Positions 5,103 through 11,476 of a stretch of DNA of 11,476 bases are shown here, in pieces (the first letter of the stretch is position 1; each line of letters starts with the position of its first letter). The DNA is from Bacteroidota bacterium (lineage in GTDB: Bacteria > Bacteroidota > Bacteroidia > UBA8524): positions 401 through 11,876 of the forward strand of contig DQHT01000129.1 in the NCBI GenBank assembly GCA_003531115.1. The letters run 5' to 3'. Made by a program: the position numbers and the translations under genes. The notes below the pieces were generated by a model, which saw only the letters and a list, made by a program, of their open reading frames with translations, made no database searches and had not been told where the DNA came from.

Positions 5103-8100
5103 TTATTCCACGCGTATCATCCTTTTCATTTCCCTCCCGAAGAACTCCGGTTCGTACATCTGTTCCATCAATGCCGGCATCAAGGTCAGGGTGCCATTGA
5201 ATTGAGGAAGCAGATAAAAGTCGAAGGTGTATTCGCCTTTAGGCAGGTCTTCGAAATAGATCACGATATGGTCGGCAAAATACTCGCGGGCAGTTTCTCT
5301 TCCCTGGGCTGTGGGTTTGGAAATGATCTGGCAACCTGCCGGGATCGGTACGTTTAAAACCAGGTATTTCTGGTATTTGCTTACTGTTGCCTTTACTTGC
5401 AGGGTGCTAATTTCACCGGATTTTACCTGATAGGTTCCTTTGTTTTTAACGAGGAATTCCGTGTTCAGGGTGATGCCCTGGATTTGTTTGGTATTTGCCT
5501 GGTTTTCGAATTCTTCGATGGCAATTACACTGATTCCGGCTCCCAGGTTTTCTATTTTAACTGAATTTCCTTCTATGGTATAGGTGCCTCCTGTATAGAG
5601 GATCTTTTCGCCCAGTTTTACCTCAAAAATAGCACCGCCACTTGCTTTGATCTCCTCCGAAAGGGTATTGATGATGGCTGCCCTTTCAAAGGTATTGCGC
5701 CGCACATATCCCAGATTATTGAAGAGGAATTTCCGCATTTTGAGCAGGGTGGATTCTTGTCCGCCGGCCAAACGCAGCACCTGATACGCCTGCATACTCA
5801 AACTGATGAGTTGGGCATTAAATCCCCAACGGCTTTCACCATCCATATACACATTGCCCCGCGCGTCTGTTTTCAAATTATCGGTAATGGGTTTGAGCGA
5901 ATACGGCAAACCCATCCGGATCTGAAGTTCGATGAGGTACATTTTGCCTTCAATACTCAGGTTCTTTTTGGCCAATTCAGCCACCTGAACTTCGTAATCC
6001 AGTTTCATTTCCAGTTCCCTTGCCAGGAGCAGGGTGGCCAGTTTGTTGTCGTTTTTAAGGTAGGAATAGGTATTGATAAGCTGACCCGCGCCCTTTTTAT
6101 GTCCCTTTACACTAAATCCTTCCTGATCGGCGAGGAGCAGGGCTTTCGCAACATAAAGGGTCATTTCCGGGGTGCCGGAACTGCCTTTCCACCATCCCCA
6201 ACTACCATCCCGATTTTGAAATTCCTCGAGCCTTTTGATCAGGAACACGACTTCCTGTTTTTCATCGAACACTTCATTTAAGGCTCTCCTCAATTGTATC
6301 TCACGAAGCATTGCATAAAGTTTGGAAGCAGTTTGCTCTACACAACCGTATTGGTAACGTTTGAGGTTCATGATCTCTTCTTCAAGCAGGTCGCGTAAGC
6401 CACTTTGCAAACGAATGCTGCGGCGCACGGCTTCCGGATTGAAGTTGATCTGAACGGATTCTTCCGTACCCAACAGTTGGGTTTGTACTTTTCTGTCGTA
6501 AACCTTGTTGCTCAAAACCCGGATATTCCGCTCTTCTCCATCTATATAATTGCCGTATTGAAGCGTATAAGAAAGGGTGAGGGTGTCTTTCCCTGAAGGA
6601 ATATCAATAAGTTGGGCTTCTCTGATATACCCGCCAACAGTAATGCTTTTTTCCTTTTGGATACCCGCTAATGTCTCACGGATCACGATTTGAATAGAAT
6701 CTCCGGTAAGGTTACGAACGGTTCCTGCAACTTCAATTTTATCTCCGGCCACCACAAATTCCGGAACCCGAAGTGAGGCGGAAAGCGGTTTATACGAGCG
6801 GGTATAGGAGGTATTCAGGTTGGTTTGTTGTTTCCGGTTGATGGCTACCAGATAATTGATCCACTGGGTCTGGTCGTCGGGCAGGGTATAGGTAAAGGCC
6901 GTTTTGCCATCTTTACCGGTAATGAGGTTGGGTACCCAAAAGGCATTGGTCTGGAATTCTTTGCGGATCTTATTAGCCGAAGGATCGCGGGCAATTTCGT
7001 CGAGACGGGCTTTTTCATCAATTGATTGGATTACATCTTCGAGTTCTTGCGTTACTTCTTTTACCGACCCGGTAGCTCGTATACCATTGATATAAAAGGC
7101 AGTCCCATCTGTTCTTCCTCCCTGAACACTTAAAGATTTGGCATTCAATGTTCGATGCGGGGCATTCATTACCATATCCGGTTCCATAGAGTTGGAATAA
7201 TGGACCTCATCAATCCCATCGCCAAAATCCCAAAAATAGGTGCTGATCAATTCATTTTCCAACAGGGCATAATTGTAGCGAAGGCGTTTCCCTATCCTCA
7301 GATCTACATCTTTAACGATAAGATTCTGGTAGCCGCCCATCAAAACCTCCACCTGGTATTTACCCGGTTTGAGGCAGCATACATGGAAATACCCCTGGTC
7401 ATCTGTTCTGGCTCCTCCCATGATCACACCATTTAAGGTTACCCGGATCTGTGCGTCTTGCAGTCGCTCATTATTAACGACATTATAAACATAGCCTTCA
7501 AGTGAAGCGAATTGTCCTTCTTCGTCGATATAGACGGCTGAGTCGCGGTTGAATTTCCGGTTCTGGAAATTCGGGGTGATCTTTTTAATGAGACTGGTAT
7601 CCGTAATACAATCGAGTTGTAAATTCAGCTGACTTCCGTTTTTCAGGTTGATCTCTTTGGCAAAAAACACTTGCCGGTAGGCGCTGATAATTTGAACCCA
7701 ATAGCGACCGGCTTCCATATCGTACATCCGGAAATGCCCCTGGTTATTGGCTACAGAGAGATAGCGGTTTTGTCCGTTTTGATGGATAAAAAGCACATAA
7801 GCCGATGAAGCCGGACCCAGGTTGATGAGAGCGGTTCCGCTCACTTCTCCTTTTTTATTGGATGATGGAGATTCCTGTGTCAGGGTATAAGCATCATAAA
7901 TCGGTACCCGGGCCGGACCGAACTTATTCAGGGTCTGGAAATAATGGTACTGCATGCTCGCCCAATGGGCAGGGTCAAGGGGCTTGGCCAGCAGATCCAG
8001 GCGAATGTAGGTGCGGCATAGGGTATCGATCACCAGCGAATCCACTTCGATCATCTCTTGCTGGAAGCTGCCGGTTACGAGCCGGTACAGTCCGGGTTTT

Positions 8101-11093
8101 AAAGTTGAGAAATAGTAGGAACCCTGTTGTACATAATGTGAATAGCGGGGTTCGTTTAAGTTTTCCATCCAGATAAAATCCCGATGCACCAGCGCTTTAT
8201 CTCCATCCTGAATTTCGAGCGAGGAGGTCCCTCCATGCCCCTGATAGGCCTCAAACTGATTGACCGATGGGGTACGTGGCCTTTGAATAATTTTTTGTCG
8301 GTTTTTTTGGGCATCGGCTATACTGTCTTCCACAAACCAACGCCGTTGTAATTCGGCCATTCCCAATACTTCCATAAAGGAAAAATAACCTGTAGTCTGC
8401 GCCATTCGGGCATTGGCAAGCGACAACCTCGTTTTCGGATTGGTTCTGATCTTTCCGCTATCAAGGGTATAGATCATCTCGGGATTAAAATAGAATGCAA
8501 TGCTGGTGTCTTTGGTGAACCATTCGACCATGCCTTCTTTTAAAGGCCCGATGTTTCCATAATAACCATAATTTTGGTACTCACGGAGGTAGATCCTGCC
8601 TGATGGGACCTGGAGGATGGTGCTATCCTGACGGATCCACGAATCGCCTGAATACCCTTTGATGGTGAGGAACAGCACCTGCTCTTCGATCTTTTCCAAT
8701 TCCTGGTCTTCGTAGGCTTGTTGTATTTTTTGGTAGGAGATTCGGGAAGTGGCATCCATACGAAGCTCGTTGATACCCAGAACGGTGTATGCGCCTTCGG
8801 GTATCCAAACCGAGTCTATTTCAATAAAATAAAGTTGGGTTCGGATGGCAATTTTGTGTTTTCCGGGAGTGATTGCCAACGCATTTCTCTGTCTGTCGCT
8901 GCCCAGAACAAGAAAGCGGATCTCGTCATCCACCCAGATTTCCCGGGGCACCTGAAAATTCCCCGATTCATAGACCACCACCTGCAACTGGGTGCTTGTA
9001 TCTTTAGAAGGCAGGGTTTCCTGATGGAGTCCCAGGGGAGAAAAATAGAGACGGAAATGCATGTGCCGATTCAGGCACTGATTGTGAAAAACGGCTGTAT
9101 CCGAGGCAGAAAAATACTGGTTGGTATAGCCCCTGAAGGTGAAATTTAAAGGGGTTAAACGCAGTTGTTTTCCAAAGACTTTCGGGAAATAGGGAACCAC
9201 GGGAGGAGTGATAACAGGCATCTGGCTGTTGATGCTGACCCCCGTGATATTGGCATTCTTCACTGGTTTTCCGTCAAAATCGTAAACGCTAAGTTCCGCC
9301 ACGATCTTCTGTCCGGGATAAGCGATAGCGGGTAAATTATGAACGATCCGCAATTCCTGGGTAGCCGGAGTGATCACCTGTTGGCCATAAAACATCTGGT
9401 TGCCGTTCACATAGCGGTAAAGCACCTGAACCGGTTCGTTTCCTTTTAAGGGTATGGCCAGGCTATCGGAACTTCCATACAAAAAGCGCTTTCCCTTGCG
9501 GTACAATTCCCATTGCAGGTGAAACTGACTGCCGTTTTTAAAGTTCAGATAAAGTGAATCCCGCGTTTTGGTACCGTTTACATTTACCCAGTTTGTGTTG
9601 GTGTTGTATGAGAGGAGTATCCTTTGATTGGTATCGAGGGTATAGATGGAGGCGTAATGCCGGGCATTGGGAATGGCGTGGGGCAACACGGTTTTATATT
9701 CCTGGGTTTCGGAATAAAAACGATCGGTGAGGCGGATGATCACTGAGTCGGAAGTCACTTTACGTTTGTTCCTTTTTAAAAACAGAAACAGCGTGTCATG
9801 GCGCAATTCCGAGCCATATTCTTCAAACTGCTGAACGGCATGGAAGCTGAAACTTTGGGATTGGATTTCGTTGTTTGGAGTTGTAACCACCAGTTCAGCC
9901 TGCAGACTATGTTCCAAATAGGGCAGCAAAAACTGCGGCACCCGAAACCAGGTTTCCTTTTCGGGTTCCAGATAAATGCTTGTGTCCAATAGATTTAAGA
10001 GCAGTGAATCAGGCAGGCTCAGGTAAGGAACCTGTAGTTTTCCTGAAGAGGTGAACCTGAAGTGCAGGTCAACTTTTGTTCCTGGAAGCGGGATATCATT
10101 CTGATCGGTGGCGCTAATGATCAAAAAAGCACTGTCGTTTGGAAGCAGGAACCGATCGCTTTGCCGCATATGGATCTTGTAGTTCACAAAGGCATAATGC
10201 GTCACCCGAAAGGTGGTACTTTTGACCGATCCTGATTTTCCCATAGCAGAAAAAGTCAGGGTATAAGTTTGGTCCAACTGCAAACTATCGGGTATTTGCC
10301 AGTCGAGCGAATAGGCACCATCGCTGAGTTTTTTTGCCTCGAATTCCTGCTTGTAATACACATAGCCATTGTTTCCTTCTATCTGCACCATTACTTCTCC
10401 TTTAATCGGCCGACCTTTTCTATCCATGAGGTAGGCTTTGGCATGAAGCGAATCCAGGTGCCGGTATTCACTTTGATTCAATACAATAAATCCGGCCTCG
10501 AAAGGACCTTTGTCGCGGTGTAAAAATCCAAAACGGCGCTTTCTGAAAACCATACCCTTGCCGGCAGAAGGAGGAGCAAAATCATTTTTGTCCAATACAT
10601 AAAATGCGTCACCGTGATGTACAGTCAATGTTCCTTTTGGAAGCTTTTTAGACGGGATCTCAATGCAGCGGCAATGTTGAGCTATGGAATAGGATTTTTT
10701 CCCATGTGTTAACGTGAAATTGTCAATAAACCCACTTGAATCCTGCATATAGACCTGCAGCACATCTTCGAAACGGTAGGCATTGATACGCACAGGGGAA
10801 ACCAGCATCATACTCATTTCGCTACCCAACGTGTTGTATTTAACCTGGAGAAAATAGCCGAAACTCCGCTTGTTCAGCAGGTAGGTATAGCTATTCAACA
10901 CCAAAAGCACCGAGTCGGAAGGCGCCTTGGTTTGGATCAGTGTATCCGGTTTGAATTTGCCTTCTCTATAATCCTTAACGTGGTTTTCGTTCAGCTGGTA
11001 GAGGTAGGCATAGTTAGGAAGGGTAAGGGTATTTTGGGCCTGAAGCAGCCCGGTAAAACCCAAACAACAGAGGAGGATCAGAATTTTTTTCAT
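5103..11093 (-). CDS. giant alpha-2-macroglobulin family protein with thioester and plug-like insert
   Basis: A 1996-residue exported protein of the bacterial alpha-2-macroglobulin family, thought to trap foreign proteases in the periplasm through a reactive thioester. I start it at 11093: this gives MKKILILLCCLGFTGLLQAQ, a normal signal peptide cut after A19, whereas the ATG 21 bases upstream would put seven extra residues before it. MG1-like sequence fills about 20-200. An MG2 domain (FIVLNQSEYRHLDSLHAKAYL) spans about 202-300, followed by more MG-like domains (for example YPGQKIVAELSVYDFDGKPV from 592). A carboxypeptidase-regulatory-like domain starts near 1200, and a plug-like motif GGRTDGTAFYINGIRATGS near 1325. 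The A2M domain begins at NAFWVPNL (1383). The thioester is C1584-VEQ-1587, followed by the helical thioester domain (QNRDGSWGWW from 1626). The receptor-binding-like end has MYEPEFFGRE near 1979-1988. No pbpC neighbour is present. Confidence 0.93.
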   Translation of the reverse strand: MKKILILLCCLGFTGLLQAQNTLTLPNYAYLYQLNENHVKDYREGKFKPDTLIQTKAPSDSVLLVLNSYTYLLNKRSFGYFLQVKYNTLGSEMSMMLVSPVRINAYRFEDVLQVYMQDSSGFIDNFTLTHGKKSYSIAQHCRCIEIPSKKLPKGTLTVHHGDAFYVLDKNDFAPPSAGKGMVFRKRRFGFLHRDKGPFEAGFIVLNQSEYRHLDSLHAKAYLMDRKGRPIKGEVMVQIEGNNGYVYYKQEFEAKKLSDGAYSLDWQIPDSLQLDQTYTLTFSAMGKSGSVKSTTFRVTHYAFVNYKIHMRQSDRFLLPNDSAFLIISATDQNDIPLPGTKVDLHFRFTSSGKLQVPYLSLPDSLLLNLLDTSIYLEPEKETWFRVPQFLLPYLEHSLQAELVVTTPNNEIQSQSFSFHAVQQFEEYGSELRHDTLFLFLKRNKRKVTSDSVIIRLTDRFYSETQEYKTVLPHAIPNARHYASIYTLDTNQRILLSYNTNTNWVNVNGTKTRDSLYLNFKNGSQFHLQWELYRKGKRFLYGSSDSLAIPLKGNEPVQVLYRYVNGNQMFYGQQVITPATQELRIVHNLPAIAYPGQKIVAELSVYDFDGKPVKNANITGVSINSQMPVITPPVVPYFPKVFGKQLRLTPLNFTFRGYTNQYFSASDTAVFHNQCLNRHMHFRLYFSPLGLHQETLPSKDTSTQLQVVVYESGNFQVPREIWVDDEIRFLVLGSDRQRNALAITPGKHKIAIRTQLYFIEIDSVWIPEGAYTVLGINELRMDATSRISYQKIQQAYEDQELEKIEEQVLFLTIKGYSGDSWIRQDSTILQVPSGRIYLREYQNYGYYGNIGPLKEGMVEWFTKDTSIAFYFNPEMIYTLDSGKIRTNPKTRLSLANARMAQTTGYFSFMEVLGMAELQRRWFVEDSIADAQKNRQKIIQRPRTPSVNQFEAYQGHGGTSSLEIQDGDKALVHRDFIWMENLNEPRYSHYVQQGSYYFSTLKPGLYRLVTGSFQQEMIEVDSLVIDTLCRTYIRLDLLAKPLDPAHWASMQYHYFQTLNKFGPARVPIYDAYTLTQESPSSNKKGEVSGTALINLGPASSAYVLFIHQNGQNRYLSVANNQGHFRMYDMEAGRYWVQIISAYRQVFFAKEINLKNGSQLNLQLDCITDTSLIKKITPNFQNRKFNRDSAVYIDEEGQFASLEGYVYNVVNNERLQDAQIRVTLNGVIMGGARTDDQGYFHVCCLKPGKYQVEVLMGGYQNLIVKDVDLRIGKRLRYNYALLENELISTYFWDFGDGIDEVHYSNSMEPDMVMNAPHRTLNAKSLSVQGGRTDGTAFYINGIRATGSVKEVTQELEDVIQSIDEKARLDEIARDPSANKIRKEFQTNAFWVPNLITGKDGKTAFTYTLPDDQTQWINYLVAINRKQQTNLNTSYTRSYKPLSASLRVPEFVVAGDKIEVAGTVRNLTGDSIQIVIRETLAGIQKEKSITVGGYIREAQLIDIPSGKDTLTLSYTLQYGNYIDGEERNIRVLSNKVYDRKVQTQLLGTEESVQINFNPEAVRRSIRLQSGLRDLLEEEIMNLKRYQYGCVEQTASKLYAMLREIQLRRALNEVFDEKQEVVFLIKRLEEFQNRDGSWGWWKGSSGTPEMTLYVAKALLLADQEGFSVKGHKKGAGQLINTYSYLKNDNKLATLLLARELEMKLDYEVQVAELAKKNLSIEGKMYLIELQIRMGLPYSLKPITDNLKTDARGNVYMDGESRWGFNAQLISLSMQAYQVLRLAGGQESTLLKMRKFLFNNLGYVRRNTFERAAIINTLSEEIKASGGAIFEVKLGEKILYTGGTYTIEGNSVKIENLGAGISVIAIEEFENQANTKQIQGITLNTEFLVKNKGTYQVKSGEISTLQVKATVSKYQKYLVLNVPIPAGCQIISKPTAQGRETAREYFADHIVIYFEDLPKGEYTFDFYLLPQFNGTLTLMPALMEQMYEPEFFGREMKRMIRVE

Positions 11094-11114
11094 GCCGGGG
11101 AATTCATTACACAA

Positions 11115-11314
11115 TTTAAACCAAAACGCAGAATTGGTATAGAACGTTGTAATATACGAAATTGCGTTTCATGGGTATTAGGGGCAGGAAATCTTTTGGC
11201 TGTGATTTCTCCGAGTCCAGTTGGACTGGGGGACTGGGGGACTGGGGGATTGTTTGACTGTGGGATCGTAAGGTTAAAGTCAATCAACGATGAAACAATC
11301 CCACAATCCCACAG
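11115..11314. other. intergenic gap upstream of the macroglobulin gene
   Basis: The 200 bases between the end of the T9SS-cargo gene and the macroglobulin start contain no credible gene. The right half (11223-11314) is filled by short repeats and an inverted repeat. The left half, 11115-11200, is AT-rich and is the only place for a macroglobulin promoter. TAAATTG near 11117-11123 (minus strand) vaguely resembles a -7 box but has no suitably spaced partner. Confidence 0.5.
11223..11254. repeat. 8-bp tandem repeat (GGACTGGG) with G-tracts
   Basis: GGACTGGG occurs three times in tandem (11223-11246), followed by a diverged unit GGATTGTT (11247-11254). On the plus strand this gives three runs of five G (11228-11232, 11236-11240, 11244-11248) separated by ACT, with another GGG at 11262-11264, a possible G-quadruplex on the template strand of the minus-strand genes. 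Confidence 0.85.
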
Positions 11315-11321
11315 TCAAACA
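11251..11321. repeat. 16-bp perfect inverted repeat
   Basis: TGTTTGACTGTGGGAT (11251-11266) is the exact reverse complement of ATCCCACAGTCAAACA (11306-11321), with 39 bases between. The right arm contains the stop codon of the T9SS-cargo gene (11317-11315) and is preceded by a related 8-mer, AATCCCAC, so the structure is two facing arrays of similar 8-mers. It could serve as a weak terminator for the incoming transcript, but it has no following T-run. Confidence 0.8.
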
Positions 11322-11476
11322 GCTCTGTTAACCACAATTTTTACGGTCTCGAATTCCGTTTTCAGGAAATAGATACCAGCAGGCATGCTGTCGATATTCA
11401 GGATATTTTCGCCTTCTGATAATAAGCCTTCCAACTGTTTTTGTCCATTGATGAAATACAGCTCAAAAGGCATTGA
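11315..11476 (-). CDS. C-terminal end of a T9SS-exported protein (type A sorting domain), partial
   Basis: Only the last 53 residues are inside the window; the gene continues to the right. They read as a type A T9SS C-terminal sorting domain: a strand ELYFINGQKQLEG, a turn rich in E/G/N, the strand NILNIDSMPAGIYFLKTE with the hallmark (L/M)PAG-x-Y, and a closing strand TVKIVVN. In Bacteroidota this domain directs a Sec-exported protein through the type IX system to the surface or medium and is removed on the way. The cargo's activity cannot be known from this fragment. The final residues (NRAV) and the stop codon overlap the inverted repeat, and the usual basic end after KIV is replaced by this short tail. 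Confidence 0.85.
   Translation of the reverse strand, partial: SMPFELYFINGQKQLEGLLSEGENILNIDSMPAGIYFLKTEFETVKIVVNRAV

Noticed and set aside
8718..9149. Plus-strand open frame of 143 codons inside the macroglobulin gene
   Set aside because: It lies wholly opposite a well-supported coding region, shows no family motif, and has the low-complexity feel of an antisense shadow. Similar plus-strand frames at 2565-2987, 3633-4049 and 5757-6281 were set aside for the same reason.
11058..11093. Lipobox in the macroglobulin leader (LLCC at residues 7-10)
   Set aside because: The cysteines come after only eight residues, too early for a type II signal peptide, and a good type I site follows at LQA-Q.
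11093..11114. Upstream ATG at 11114 as the macroglobulin start
   Set aside because: It adds MCNEFPG before a perfect signal peptide that begins at 11093.

Overview
The window looks like chromosomal DNA of a member of the Bacteroidota. The main reasons are a type IX secretion (T9SS) sorting domain at the right edge, a very large alpha-2-macroglobulin carrying a carboxypeptidase-regulatory/TonB-plug-like insert, a mevalonate-pathway operon ending in a UbiA prenyltransferase, genes mostly without clear Shine-Dalgarno sites, and short-period 7-8 bp repeats between genes. The lineage within the phylum cannot be fixed from this sequence.

Layout, left to right. Positions 1-942 form a REP/RAYT unit: a plus-strand tyrosine (Y1/HUH) transposase gene (272-847) with palindromic REP-like sequences on both sides. 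The outer copies (1-25 and 848-938) are of one type in opposite orientation, and a second, related hairpin type lies in the leader (about 99-164). Everything after this is on the minus strand. A mevalonate cluster reads from right to left: mvaD (4036-2996), mevalonate kinase (2999-2055, ATGA overlap), a UbiA-family prenyltransferase (2048-1164), then a 59-residue membrane/coiled-coil protein (1122-943). It converges on the transposase gene, with the REP palindrome between them. Upstream lie a small two-gene group, a META-domain envelope protein (4984-4571) and a DUF1801 protein (4563-4135). Next is one giant gene (11093-5103) for a thioester-containing alpha-2-macroglobulin of 1996 residues. 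At the right edge is the last part of a gene whose product carries a T9SS C-terminal sorting signal (11476-11315, incomplete).

Functionally, mvaD, the kinase and the UbiA protein form a coherent isoprenoid unit: mevalonate is phosphorylated, decarboxylated to isopentenyl diphosphate, and polyprenyl chains are used by a membrane prenyltransferase. No phosphomevalonate kinase is encoded here. The alpha-2-macroglobulin, META-domain protein and T9SS substrate are all cell-envelope or exported proteins, but nothing in the sequence links them as one system.

The most unusual signals are in the DNA between genes. The REP hairpins keep their structure through paired base changes. Three short-period repeat arrays sit at or over the 3' ends of genes, and one appears to have supplied the last residues of the DUF1801 protein. 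I found no RNA genes, CRISPR array, phage genes or defence cluster.
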